A stretch of DNA of 64,000 nucleotides, from assembly GCF_900156875.1 (NCBI RefSeq), contig NZ_LT707406.1, positions 16,537 through 80,536 on the forward strand. Reading direction: 5' to 3'. The position numbers were made by a program, and so were the translations under genes. Origin of the DNA: Robertmurraya dakarensis. Lineage in GTDB: Bacteria > Bacillota > Bacilli > Bacillales > Cytobacillaceae. Below are positions 1-8,815 of this stretch, piece by piece. The notes beneath the pieces were generated by a model, which worked only from the letters and a program-made list of their open reading frames with translations, made no database searches and was not told the origin of the DNA. Within the stretch, counting starts at the first letter, position 1. Each line of letters begins with the position of its first letter.

Positions 1-186
1 AAAAACCAATTTTACAAAAAAGTATATCATTATTTTAATCGTAAATAACTATATAATTTCTTTCTAAAAGAAAAAGGGGGAACAAACAAAAAAACGAGGT
101 GTTTTATATAAATCACTTGATTTTTCTCAATTTTCTTTATGTTAGTATATAAATATATACATACTATAGATAGGGGAATAAACTTA

Positions 187-1125
187 ATGGAAACTAAAAA
201 ACTATATATTGCTAATTTCAATTGTACCTTTGGTAAAGACAACAAACCCATGCTAGAACACTTTCTAGATATTATACTACCCGCATTTCAGAAAGATTTA
301 GTTAGAAAAGATGCTGGTAATCAATATCTCTTTGAGAAAGTGCATTTAATTATGTCTCAGGGTGAATTTATGCTTGCAGGACTACTAGTTAAGCGGACCC
401 AATTAGAGATAAAATCACGCTATAAAGAAGGAGAAGGTCTTAAAAGAACTAATGAAAAAATCTTATCGGACCCATACTCATATTTTTTAATTTCTTTAAA
501 AAATCATCGGATGACTCTAGTAAAGAACCAAAAGGGTAGCCCTGATATTAGGAGTTTTTCTGCTACGGCTCGGAATGTTTTATACCAGTACATAAAGGAT
601 CAAAATAATAAAATAGAAAAACCCGAGGATAAGCTTCCAAAACCTAACTTGAATGTGGTTCCGATACCATTTGAAGGTGAAATAGATAAGGCACTAAAAG
701 ATATAAGAAAGATTAATAAACTAACCTTACGGTTTTATCCTTTAAACGGTGATATTTCTCATAATAAGATGTTTAACGCTTTAAGGGATACTTTAATTGA
801 GGTTGGAAGTAATACAGGGTTTACACAAATTAATACTCCAGAAAACCATAAAGAAGTGGCAAATCTTCTAAAAGAAACTAAAGGATTAGTAAAACCAACT
901 TTATATGTTATTGATGGAAATGGCAATAAGAAAACACTTAGAGATGACTCTTTTACAGAATCGATGGATGTTTCATTAGATGAGGAAGAATCATTGGATG
1001 AAAATATAAACAGTATCGCTGGTAAAGTTACAAATAGAGAAGAATTTACTGAAACAAGTTCGGAAAATACTAAAATATATCAGAAGTTTTTCAGTAGTCT
1101 AATGAGTGTATTTAGCAATAAATAG
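187..1125 (+). CDS. hypothetical protein, first gene of a two-gene module
   Basis: This is a 312-residue soluble protein that I do not recognise. An in-frame ATG lies upstream at 139, but the start at 187 follows a purine-rich tract (taggggaa) at proper spacing and opens with METKKLYIANFNC, so I prefer it. The N-terminal two thirds look globular, with a conserved-looking stretch SDPYSYFLISLKNHRM near residues 95-110. The last 60 residues are acidic and low-complexity. No membrane segment or signal peptide is visible. The stop codon overlaps the ribosome binding site of the membrane-protein gene at 1135, so the two are almost certainly co-transcribed. A soluble/membrane pair next to a type I restriction system suggests a defence module, but that is inference from context only. 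Confidence 0.7.
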   Translation: METKKLYIANFNCTFGKDNKPMLEHFLDIILPAFQKDLVRKDAGNQYLFEKVHLIMSQGEFMLAGLLVKRTQLEIKSRYKEGEGLKRTNEKILSDPYSYFLISLKNHRMTLVKNQKGSPDIRSFSATARNVLYQYIKDQNNKIEKPEDKLPKPNLNVVPIPFEGEIDKALKDIRKINKLTLRFYPLNGDISHNKMFNALRDTLIEVGSNTGFTQINTPENHKEVANLLKETKGLVKPTLYVIDGNGNKKTLRDDSFTESMDVSLDEEESLDENINSIAGKVTNREEFTETSSENTKIYQKFFSSLMSVFSNK

Positions 1126-1134
1126 GAGGTATTT

Positions 1135-1764
1135 ATGCGTAATGATAAAAAGACCTTAGAAGAAAATGCTAAGAAAATTCTTGATGACGAAACCTCGATT
1201 CAAGTTCTTAAAAGTAGCCTTCAAACATCACGTTTTTCATACAAAAGATTAATTTTACTATTAATTATTTGGTTTTTGATGATGTGGCAGTCAGAAATAA
1301 TTTTCTTGAATGGAAATATTATTGATAAGCTATTAATGTTAATAAACGCTGTGAATGTAATAATAATACCTATATTTGCACTAATAATTACGGGTTATTC
1401 AATATTTCAAGCAATAAGTACTGGTGAATCGCTGTACACGTTATTGACTAATACCCTTGAAGAAAGAAGTATGTTTCAGGTATATAATTTATTCTTCTTT
1501 TTAATATCCATACAATTTTTAGCAATTATCATAATGAACTTTATATTATTTGTAATCTTTACAAACATACCAGTTAGCTGGCAACTTCCTAATTTTGATC
1601 AGGAGGTGAATGAAAGAATAGCAAGTGGATTACTCTCATTATACATAGTAATAATAGTACACTCCTTAATTGAAGTTAAAAGTTTTATTTATAACTTGTA
1701 CCAGATCTTTTCTACAAATGCAGTAGCTAAATCTATTCAGTATTTGAAGAATAAACAAGAATAG
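1135..1764 (+). CDS. four-helix membrane protein, second gene of the module
   Basis: This 209-residue protein has four clear hydrophobic segments at about residues 35-56, 63-90, 117-145 and 162-181, and hydrophilic ends. Its AGGAGGT ribosome binding site is built from the stop region of the preceding gene, nine bases upstream of the ATG. Such tight coupling implies a shared stoichiometry or complex. The family is not recognised. A small membrane protein paired with a roughly 310-residue soluble partner has the same general shape as two-gene antiphage systems such as Kiwa, but the gene order differs and I see no sequence match. Function is therefore unassigned. Confidence 0.75.
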   Translation: MRNDKKTLEENAKKILDDETSIQVLKSSLQTSRFSYKRLILLLIIWFLMMWQSEIIFLNGNIIDKLLMLINAVNVIIIPIFALIITGYSIFQAISTGESLYTLLTNTLEERSMFQVYNLFFFLISIQFLAIIIMNFILFVIFTNIPVSWQLPNFDQEVNERIASGLLSLYIVIIVHSLIEVKSFIYNLYQIFSTNAVAKSIQYLKNKQE

Positions 1765-2001
1765 AATATAGCTATGAAAATAAGTTATGCCATTTTTAGC
1801 TTTTACTATTAAATTGTAAATTGCCTCTGGATAAAATCTAATTTTTCATTTCACTCCTACTTCCTCATTTTCATAGGGGAGGAGGATGTTTATTATTTAA
1901 TGTGAGATCAACTTCCTCAATATACAAATTTACAGGTCATTAGGCGTTTGTTAAATCTCAAAATCACCTGCTATAATAATCCTCAGAAAGGAAGATGATC
2001 G

Positions 2002-2724
2002 ATGTATTCTTTCCAATTTGGAAACCAAACGATACCGTACACTCTCTCTACTAGTCATCGTCGCAAAACGTTATCTATTTCAGTTGATCAGCATGGCGTA
2101 GCCGTCATATCTCCTTCTCATGTTGATAGGGAAAAAGTCGAAATGATTTTACATAATAAAGCTGTTTGGATCATCAAACAACTTTCTGATTTTGAGGAAA
2201 TGAATAAGACCTTTACGGAACGTTCCTTTTTATCTGGAGAAAAACTTCCTTACTTAGGACGACATTATCGTTTGAAAGTGATGAAAAAGGATAGCGATGA
2301 AGCCATTTTTCGCTTTTATCAGGGGCGTTTTGTGGCAGAACTTCCAAAGGGGATTTCTGAAGAGGAACATCGGGATCTTCTCCTCCCTTTATACGTGGAC
2401 TGGATTAAACAACGCGGGAACCAGTATGCCCAGGATCGCATCAAACGATTTACTCTCAAACTTCAAAAAGAACCCAATACCATTATCATAAAAGACCAGG
2501 GGCAGCGTTGGGGCAGTTGTACGCCATCTGGTAACATCCTATTGAACTGGCGTATTTTCTTAGCTCCTACCTCTATGATTGACTATGTACTGGCTCATGA
2601 ATTAGTTCATTTAAAGCATATGAACCATTCCAAAGAATATTGGGAGACGTTAAGAATGCTGCTGCCTGACTATGAACAAAGAAAAGAATGGCTTAGACTT
2701 AACGGTGGCACCTTAAACGTATAA
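2002..2724 (+). CDS. YgjP-like M48-type metallopeptidase (DUF45)
   Basis: This is a predicted zinc metallopeptidase of the YgjP/DUF45 family. The zinc motif HELVH sits near residue 200 (context LAHELVHLKHMNHSKEYW), followed by the NHS-x-x-YW signature typical of the family. The upstream RWGSC motif near residue 168 is also characteristic. The 240-residue length is normal. The start ATG is preceded by AAAGGAAG. Members are often encoded beside type I restriction-modification genes, and here the hsd operon lies 2 kb away. The biological substrate of the family is not established, so a proteolytic role is inferred from the motif. A perfect 13-bp hairpin follows the stop. Confidence 0.85.
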   Translation: MYSFQFGNQTIPYTLSTSHRRKTLSISVDQHGVAVISPSHVDREKVEMILHNKAVWIIKQLSDFEEMNKTFTERSFLSGEKLPYLGRHYRLKVMKKDSDEAIFRFYQGRFVAELPKGISEEEHRDLLLPLYVDWIKQRGNQYAQDRIKRFTLKLQKEPNTIIIKDQGQRWGSCTPSGNILLNWRIFLAPTSMIDYVLAHELVHLKHMNHSKEYWETLRMLLPDYEQRKEWLRLNGGTLNV

Positions 2725-2760
2725 AAATAGCGAGAAGCCGATTTGGATTCTCGCTATTTT
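2724..2760. terminator. bidirectional Rho-independent terminator
   Basis: A perfect 13-bp stem (2724-2736 with 2748-2760, AAAATAGCGAGAA / TTCTCGCTATTTT) has A-rich and T-rich flanks on opposite sides. It lies between the convergent metallopeptidase and AbrB-type genes, so it can end transcription from both directions. Confidence 0.85.
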
Positions 2761-2771
2761 TTATATATTAG

Positions 2772-3125
2772 TCACACTTCCCCGAAAAGATCATCAACAG
2801 TAGTTTTCTTACCCTTGGTTAAAGTTTCAGATATTAACGATTCTACTGCATTCCCTATTTGTCCTTTACGCTGTCTGAATTCGGTCATCAATTCTTCTCC
2901 ACTGTACCCCTCAGCAATAAGGTCAGCCAGAATCTCCTCCGAAAAGTCTTCAAAGCTTTCACGCATTGGCCTTAAGACTAGGTAATTTTTGTGTAATTCT
3001 AAGGTTACTTCATCCTTTAGATTTAAATAGTCATAATACTCTTTCGGAATGCTAATTTGTCTTTTACTCGAAACTGAAATACGTTTTAATCTGGGCATTT
3101 GGGTTCTCTCCAGTTCTTTTTTCAT
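2772..3125 (-). CDS. AbrB/MazE-like DNA-binding protein
   Basis: This 117-residue protein has a SpoVT-AbrB-type swapped-hairpin domain at residues 13-55, recognisable from KRISVSSKRQISIPKEYYDYL and VTLELHKNYLVLRP. The C-terminal half is acidic and helical and could be the dimer or toxin-contact segment of an antitoxin. No toxin gene follows in the same direction. Upstream on the other strand lies only a decayed small gene (3247-3442). The gene converges with the metallopeptidase across a shared terminator. Regulator or orphan antitoxin are both possible. Confidence 0.75.
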   Translation of the reverse strand: MKKELERTQMPRLKRISVSSKRQISIPKEYYDYLNLKDEVTLELHKNYLVLRPMRESFEDFSEEILADLIAEGYSGEELMTEFRQRKGQIGNAVESLISETLTKGKKTTVDDLFGEV

Positions 3126-3246
3126 CTTAAAATTCTTACTCTACTTATCTAAAAAATAAGATGTCATACCTTGTAACATTATGGGTTGGTATAATGAAAA
3201 ACTTAGTTTGGTTCAAAGAAAACAATGCTAAAGGAGGGAATTCAAT

Positions 3247-3442
3247 ATGGCTATAAGTAATGAAGATTTAGTTGAAATGGTAAAAAGACTGCCTGAGTCT
3301 GCAAAGAAATTTGCTTATGACTAGTAGCTAGCGTTGCTCACAAAAACCAAAGGAAGCTGCAAACAAACGAGCAAAGAAGATATATTCAGTGATTTTAACA
3401 GATAAAGATATCAATGACTTTCTCCATTTCCAAAATGTGTGA
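3247..3442 (+). pseudogene. remnant of a small DUF2281-like gene
   Basis: A good ribosome binding site (AAGGAGGG at about 3232) precedes an ATG that opens a 25-codon frame (start MAISNEDLVEMVKRLPESA) ending at a TAG (3322-3324). After a short gap the same strand can be read as KPKEAANKRAKKIYSVILTD and onward to a TGA at 3440. The beginning resembles DUF2281-type small proteins with a P-E-x-A-K motif. The break suggests a gene that lost an internal segment. Confidence 0.45.
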
Positions 3443-3471
3443 GACCCAAATAGGGGTCTGCATATGTTTAC

Positions 3472-4284
3472 TTATTTTTCTAATATGATATTTGAGTTCA
3501 TAAAGATATTAAGGTAGCCTTCAAAGCCAACTTCCAACAATTCGTGGGCATTCCCCCACTCAAAATATTTAATACTCTTTAAAAATTGATAAAAATTTGG
3601 TTCAGCTTCTAATAGCGAAATGATAAATTTATTTTTTTCTCGTACAGATCGTGTTGTTGGTTCGTCGTTTCGAATAATAGTCCTTACTATACCAAGTAAA
3701 ATATCAGTAATTTCAATTCCTACTTCGGTTTTTTTAGGTAGATAATCGACTTCTGTAATCGTAAACCGTTCATCACGGTATATGGACTGTATATTCAATT
3801 GATGAAATAACTGATTTCTTAAATCATAGTTACTATTGTGATAGGTTGTGTCATCTTCAATAAAAATTTGTGTATCTAAATGAACATGTGAGCCATAACC
3901 TCTTAATAATCCGTAAATAATTCTTTCTGGGAACTTCATGAAAATGGTCTGATCAGCAATATCTGGATATGTATGTTTTAATTTCTTTGAGTTTAATTCA
4001 ATCTTAGACTGATCGTAGGAGATAACATTCATCTTAAGAAGATGTTCATTTTGTAAAATAGTGCGTAATATCTTCCATATTTTCTTACGCTTTTGACTAT
4101 CTCCATTGTAATCTGTCCAGTGTAGTTTAGAATTCCGAATAATTTCATTTAATTGTTGAATAGCTGGGGTGTTATAATATTGTGTGGGTATAAGGATTCC
4201 AGCCATTAAGTGAGGGCGTTCTTGATTCTTACCACTTTCATCAAAAAACACCTTTATAGAATGATTAGTGAAAGGTTGCTGCAT
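3472..4284 (-). CDS. DUF3800 domain protein
   Basis: This is a 270-residue protein of the DUF3800 family, commonly found in defence islands and mobile elements and predicted to adopt an RNase H-like fold. Family hallmarks are the N-terminal FFDESGKNQ (residues 13-21) with acidic residues, the central IFIEDDTTYHN near residue 137, and the GIEITDILLGIV acidic helix near 190. These acidic positions would form the presumed metal site, but the biochemical activity of the family is not established. The gene stands alone, transcribed away from a structured intergenic segment at 4285-4490. Confidence 0.75.
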   Translation of the reverse strand: MQQPFTNHSIKVFFDESGKNQERPHLMAGILIPTQYYNTPAIQQLNEIIRNSKLHWTDYNGDSQKRKKIWKILRTILQNEHLLKMNVISYDQSKIELNSKKLKHTYPDIADQTIFMKFPERIIYGLLRGYGSHVHLDTQIFIEDDTTYHNSNYDLRNQLFHQLNIQSIYRDERFTITEVDYLPKKTEVGIEITDILLGIVRTIIRNDEPTTRSVREKNKFIISLLEAEPNFYQFLKSIKYFEWGNAHELLEVGFEGYLNIFMNSNIILEK

Positions 4285-4374
4285 AGTAGGACCTCTTTAC
4301 AAATTAGTCAAATTCAGGCATAATTAGATTAAGAAATAAATAAATGGGTATAGTAATACATAACTTGTTGCGCC

Positions 4375-4490
4375 TAATAAATAGCGACACGTTATTTATT
4401 ATTTGGTGGTTCTACTCACTACGCCATTAAATTAGTGGTGCGTAGCATCCATACCCCGAAAAGGACTAGAAACATTCTAGTCCTTTTTAT
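4375..4490 (+). ncRNA. candidate small structured RNA with terminator
   Basis: Three hairpins follow one another on the plus strand. The first is TAATAAATA/TATTTATTA (4375-4383 with 4393-4401). The second is a bulged CTACGC/GCGTAG stem (4419-4445). The third is a perfect 13-bp stem (4459-4471 with 4475-4487) followed by TTTTTATTAT. No coding gene precedes the terminator on this strand, so it would serve a short untranslated RNA. A -10-like TATAGT lies at 4350 but its -35 is poor. Alternatively, the last hairpin terminates hsdR on the minus strand. Confidence 0.4.
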
Positions 4491-4544
4491 TATATCAAAC
4501 ACCCGTTCCCACATCTACACTTAACATCGGTTACTCGCTATTTT

Positions 4545-7487
4545 TCATCCATATTGAACCTCTGCTAGGGCCATAAAATAACCAACTAACATCGAGGCAT
4601 CTCCGAGAGACATCTTTTTCTTCAGCAACCTCACTTTTAAGTCCGCATTAAGCTTACGTTTAAAGTCATTTTTATGCTTCCAATCAGGAATCGGAGTGAC
4701 GTGTTCCTCAATAAAATGATGAATCTCAACGGCCATTTCTTTTAACACATCGATCTCTCTTTGGCCTTCAAACATTTCCAGCAGCTTATTAAAATAGGGC
4801 TCTTCTTCTGGTTTTAAGCCCGTTTGTGTTTGCCCTTCGACTTTCGTCACTAGCTCTTCTCGAGCTGAATACAGCTTATCCAATAACTCATAGATATCCA
4901 TTTGGCGGTCTTTAAATCGAGATAAAAGATCCTCTACTTTTTCCTTCAATGTAGTGTAAAAGACCTCATCCTCTTCCATCCTCACAGAAATTTCTCGTTT
5001 GATCGCATGCTCGATTTGAGCTGCCTTTGTTTCAGGCATTACATTTTTCTCTACTTCCTCTTTAAAAGAACCATATAAAATCGAAACAGGTTCCCTCACT
5101 TCGATGCCTTCCGATTGCAACCGGGTATAGATCAGATGACGAACTTTTTCTCCGCATTCAGAAATGTCCATGCCATCGTCAATGGAAAACTGCGATTTCG
5201 CCCTCTGACGAATCATTCCTAAGTGCTTGAGATCTGCTACAAACGGCTCTGCCTTCGGACTTGGCATCACCCGATCCATGCTTTCTGCGAAACGCTTAAA
5301 AGCAATTTCAAAATCAGCGCGGACATCTTCATCTGCCAGGCGTAAGATACACTCTTCTACTTGGTCTTTTTTTAAACCGTCAAAGAACCTCATCGCAGAA
5401 CGATGCCGTTGCTCTAATCGAGGCAATTCTTCATCAATGGAATGAAGCGCACCCTTCACATCATTGGAACTGAATATCTCAAGTGCTTGATCCAAAAAGC
5501 GAGAAACGCCAAAATAATCGACAATCAGACCATACGTCTTATTGTCATCATAACGACGATTCGTCCTGGCAATTGCTTGTAATAAATTATGTTCCCGTAA
5601 TGGTTTATCGAGGTACATCACCTGCTCAATCGGCGCATCAAACCCCGTCAGCAATTTATCACAAACAATCAGCATCGCTAGTTTATCGTCTGAAAAGGGC
5701 TTTTTGAAACGTTCAATGAGAATTTTTTCTTCTTCTTTCGTGATATGGAACTCACGAAGCTCTTTTTTATCATTATGCCGAGCAGAAAAGATCACGGCTG
5801 TTTCAAATTGACCGGCTGCGTATTGATCAATTAACTTCTTATATTTCACAGCTGCGGCTCTTGAGACAGCCACGACTTGTGCTTTATAGCCATTTACGAG
5901 AATATGAGTCTCAAAATGGCGGACAATATCAAGGGCGATTTCCTGCATACGCTCAGGAGCCGTTAAGATCAGCTCTTCATTGACGTATTTTTGCTTAATT
6001 TTCTCACGGGTGTCCTCATCATACTCAAAAAAGACACGATTGAAGATTTCATCTAATGAATCCCCCTTAACCTGGACATTCGGCAGCCGGGACTCATAGA
6101 AAATCTGAACTGTTGCGCCGTCCTCTACAGCTTGTTCAATCGTATATTTATCAATATAGGAGCCAAATTTCCCCGTGGTGGATCTCGTCTTTTTATCAAT
6201 CGGTGTTCCTGTAAAACCGATAAAGGTCGCATTTGGCAGGGCTTTTCTCATATTCATTGCTAACCCTTTATATTGGGAACGGTGAGATTCATCCGTCATC
6301 ACAATGATATTTTCAGCTTCGGATATAACTGGAAAGCTTTGAGTTCCTTCCTCGTCCTCAGCACCCTGAAATTTTTGAATTAAGGTCATGATTGTTGCGC
6401 CAGGACCTTTTCCTAATTGCCTTTTTAAATCGGCGACTGAAGTGGCTTGGGTTGGATTCGGAAACCCGCACTGTTGAAAGGTTTTAGTGATTTGATCATC
6501 CAAATCCTGACGATCCGTTACAATCACCAGCATTGGATTCTCCAGTTCGTCCACACGTCGCAGCTTCATCGAAAGATACACCATTGTTAACGACTTTCCT
6601 GACCCTTGTGTATGCCAGACCACCCCACCGCGACGAGAAGGCTTGTCCTCCTGAATGATGCGCTCAATCGCTTTATTCACAGCCCGGTACTGCTGATAGC
6701 GTGCCAGCTTTTTCACTTTTCCATCGTAGACGATGAAATTTCGCATTAAATCCATGACAGCTTCTTTGCGCAACATGCCTGCCACCAAAATATTTTGCGG
6801 TCGGTCACTTCCCACATCTTCAACGGTTAAGGGGTAAGGATCTTTCCAAAGACCGTAGTGCTGCGGTCTGGCAAAAATCGTTCCCACCCGTGCACGATCT
6901 CTACTTGTAACAATCAGCATCTGGTTGTACCAGAACAATTTTTCATGCGTTTCTTGATACCGATCAAATTGACGGACCCCTTCTGGCAGCTGTTGATCCC
7001 ATTTTAAGCGAGGACTTTTACACTCAATCAACACAAGAGGCAATCCATTAATATACAAAACAATGTCCGGACGAATGGTTCCATTGGCATTCGTATATGA
7101 AATCTGATTCACTACTAAAAAATCGTTATGGTCGATATGATCAAAGTCGAATAACCGCACCGTTTGATTTTTCTTCCCTGCCCCAACGTCTTGAAGCACA
7201 GAGATCCCCTGCCCAAAAAGCCAGTCATATAGCGTCCGATTGGCATCCCATAGATCTTCTGCATGAAATGCCACTAACTGCTTGACCACTTTCTCAACAT
7301 TCGCATCGCTAATCCATTCATTTAACCGTTTGATGACCTTGGCCAAACGCCCTTCTATAATAATGCTGCCTCGACCTTTTCTCTCGGTATCTAACTTAGA
7401 TCCTTCTATGTAGGTATACCCGTATGCTTGTAATTGCTCGATGAAGGGTAATTCTACCTCTGTATATTCCAACGGTTTCATTCCCAC
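4545..7487 (-). CDS. hsdR: type I restriction enzyme, R (translocase/nuclease) subunit
   Basis: HsdR is the motor and nuclease subunit of a type I restriction-modification complex. The N-terminal PD-(D/E)xK nuclease shows RPDIVLYINGLP with D141 and ECK at 155-157. The SF2 translocase follows, with Walker A HTQGSGKS (292-299), the Walker B-type TDESHRS (398-404), FTGTPI near 425 and the motif VI region QAIARTNRR. The length of 980 residues is typical and no frame break is visible. It is the last gene of hsdM-hsdS-hsdR, 26 bases after hsdS, and the frame looks intact. The complex cleaves DNA at a distance from unmethylated target sites. Confidence 0.96.
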   Translation of the reverse strand: MGMKPLEYTEVELPFIEQLQAYGYTYIEGSKLDTERKGRGSIIIEGRLAKVIKRLNEWISDANVEKVVKQLVAFHAEDLWDANRTLYDWLFGQGISVLQDVGAGKKNQTVRLFDFDHIDHNDFLVVNQISYTNANGTIRPDIVLYINGLPLVLIECKSPRLKWDQQLPEGVRQFDRYQETHEKLFWYNQMLIVTSRDRARVGTIFARPQHYGLWKDPYPLTVEDVGSDRPQNILVAGMLRKEAVMDLMRNFIVYDGKVKKLARYQQYRAVNKAIERIIQEDKPSRRGGVVWHTQGSGKSLTMVYLSMKLRRVDELENPMLVIVTDRQDLDDQITKTFQQCGFPNPTQATSVADLKRQLGKGPGATIMTLIQKFQGAEDEEGTQSFPVISEAENIIVMTDESHRSQYKGLAMNMRKALPNATFIGFTGTPIDKKTRSTTGKFGSYIDKYTIEQAVEDGATVQIFYESRLPNVQVKGDSLDEIFNRVFFEYDEDTREKIKQKYVNEELILTAPERMQEIALDIVRHFETHILVNGYKAQVVAVSRAAAVKYKKLIDQYAAGQFETAVIFSARHNDKKELREFHITKEEEKILIERFKKPFSDDKLAMLIVCDKLLTGFDAPIEQVMYLDKPLREHNLLQAIARTNRRYDDNKTYGLIVDYFGVSRFLDQALEIFSSNDVKGALHSIDEELPRLEQRHRSAMRFFDGLKKDQVEECILRLADEDVRADFEIAFKRFAESMDRVMPSPKAEPFVADLKHLGMIRQRAKSQFSIDDGMDISECGEKVRHLIYTRLQSEGIEVREPVSILYGSFKEEVEKNVMPETKAAQIEHAIKREISVRMEEDEVFYTTLKEKVEDLLSRFKDRQMDIYELLDKLYSAREELVTKVEGQTQTGLKPEEEPYFNKLLEMFEGQREIDVLKEMAVEIHHFIEEHVTPIPDWKHKNDFKRKLNADLKVRLLKKKMSLGDASMLVGYFMALAEVQYG

Positions 7488-7513
7488 TCACCCCCTAAGG
7501 AAAAGGGGACAGC

Positions 7514-8815
7514 TTACACCGTCACCCGGATTCTTCCTGTTAATAATTGTTGCATTAAACCTTTTTTGAGTTCTGTGTATTTTGCTTTTTGTTGTTCATA
7601 GCTTTCAATTTCGTCGTCGACTGATGATAGGATTTCGGCGATTTTTTGTTGTTCAATTATGGAAGGGACTACTATCTTAAATTCTCGTATTTGTTGAAAA
7701 TTTAATCCTTCACGAGTTTGACCAAGTTGTTGTTTAAATATTTGTTGTTGACCCAATGGTGACGATAAATAAGAATTTAAAAAATAAGGATACAATTCCT
7801 TTTTTGCTCTAATGATGCAGACATGCTGATTCACATTTGCTCTAGGAAATCCAAAAGGTACGACGGTACATCTACCAATAGATGCACCGGTAATATTTAA
7901 CAAAACATCATTTTCAAATACTCTTGTTCTTTTCATTTTTCCATCAATTTCATCAGAAATATAAGCAATATCTTCTAGCCTAATTCCTAGAAAATGAACA
8001 TTTTGACTACGGATAAATAATACACCCTCGTTTTGATAGACACTTCTTCCACCCTTCGGGGTTATACCACTTCCAATAAAACTTGCTAAAGATCCAACTG
8101 TTGTTACTTCCCATTCTATAGGGATTCTTCCAATCTCAGTATCCTTAAACTCTTTATGACCAATACCTTTAGTTAGCAATTGCTGCATCAAGCCTTTTTT
8201 GAGTTCTTTCGTTGATTTAATTAATTTTTCGGTGTTCTCAATTTGCTCATCAACAGTAGAAAGTATTTCGGCTATTTTTTGCTGTTCGTCAAGAGGTGGA
8301 ACAATCACTTTTAATGCCCTAATGTTACTCATGGAAAGTGCCGGTTGTGATGTAGTGGTTAGATACTTATTAATTTCTTTCTTCCCATAGTAAGAAAGTA
8401 GATAATATAATAAATATTTCGGTGTAATATCATTTAATTTACAAGTCAATTTTGCAACATTTGGAGCCAAGTGATACTTATCATTTTCTTCAATGATTGC
8501 CATTTCGCCAATTGTTCCGACATAGGAAAATAATAAATCTCCAGATCTTAATTGTGAGCGTGGTAACTTAGTAGAAATATCCCTACAAATTTTTTTTATG
8601 TCATCTAATTTAAGTTTACCATTTTTAAGATTTAACGCTCTAAGAGCAATAATCTCACCATCATCCGTGTACTTCATGTACTCAGTGAACTCAAATCCAG
8701 CAAGTTTTGTTACATTAACAATATTTCCTATTAAATTAACTTCCCACTCATTTGGAATCTCCCCAAGCTCCGTCATCTTATACCCTTCATGAATTTGCTT
8801 AGTTTCCGTTCCCAT
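7514..8815 (-). CDS. hsdS: type I restriction enzyme, S (specificity) subunit
   Basis: HsdS sets the bipartite target sequence of the type I complex. Two target-recognition domains are visible, each followed by a helical spacer with the repeated signatures LDEQQKIAEILSTVDEQIE and IIEQQKIAEILSSVDDEIE. Each half ends in a near-identical KKGLMQQLLT element, the classical internal repeat where half-exchange can occur. Length is about 433 residues. The start ATG at 8815 overlaps the hsdM stop (TGATG); a GTG at 8818 is an alternative. The recognition sequence cannot be predicted from this alone. No inverted second hsdS copy is present, so no invertible phase-variation cassette is seen. Confidence 0.93.
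   Translation of the reverse strand: MGTETKQIHEGYKMTELGEIPNEWEVNLIGNIVNVTKLAGFEFTEYMKYTDDGEIIALRALNLKNGKLKLDDIKKICRDISTKLPRSQLRSGDLLFSYVGTIGEMAIIEENDKYHLAPNVAKLTCKLNDITPKYLLYYLLSYYGKKEINKYLTTTSQPALSMSNIRALKVIVPPLDEQQKIAEILSTVDEQIENTEKLIKSTKELKKGLMQQLLTKGIGHKEFKDTEIGRIPIEWEVTTVGSLASFIGSGITPKGGRSVYQNEGVLFIRSQNVHFLGIRLEDIAYISDEIDGKMKRTRVFENDVLLNITGASIGRCTVVPFGFPRANVNQHVCIIRAKKELYPYFLNSYLSSPLGQQQIFKQQLGQTREGLNFQQIREFKIVVPSIIEQQKIAEILSSVDDEIESYEQQKAKYTELKKGLMQQLLTGRIRVTV

Noticed and set aside
187..1764. The two-gene module as a Kiwa system
   Set aside because: Sizes are similar but the order is soluble-then-membrane and I see no recognisable KwaA or KwaB sequence features.
7514..8815. Invertible hsdS phase-variation locus
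   Set aside because: Only one hsdS is present and no inverted partial copy or adjacent recombinase is seen, though internal repeats exist.
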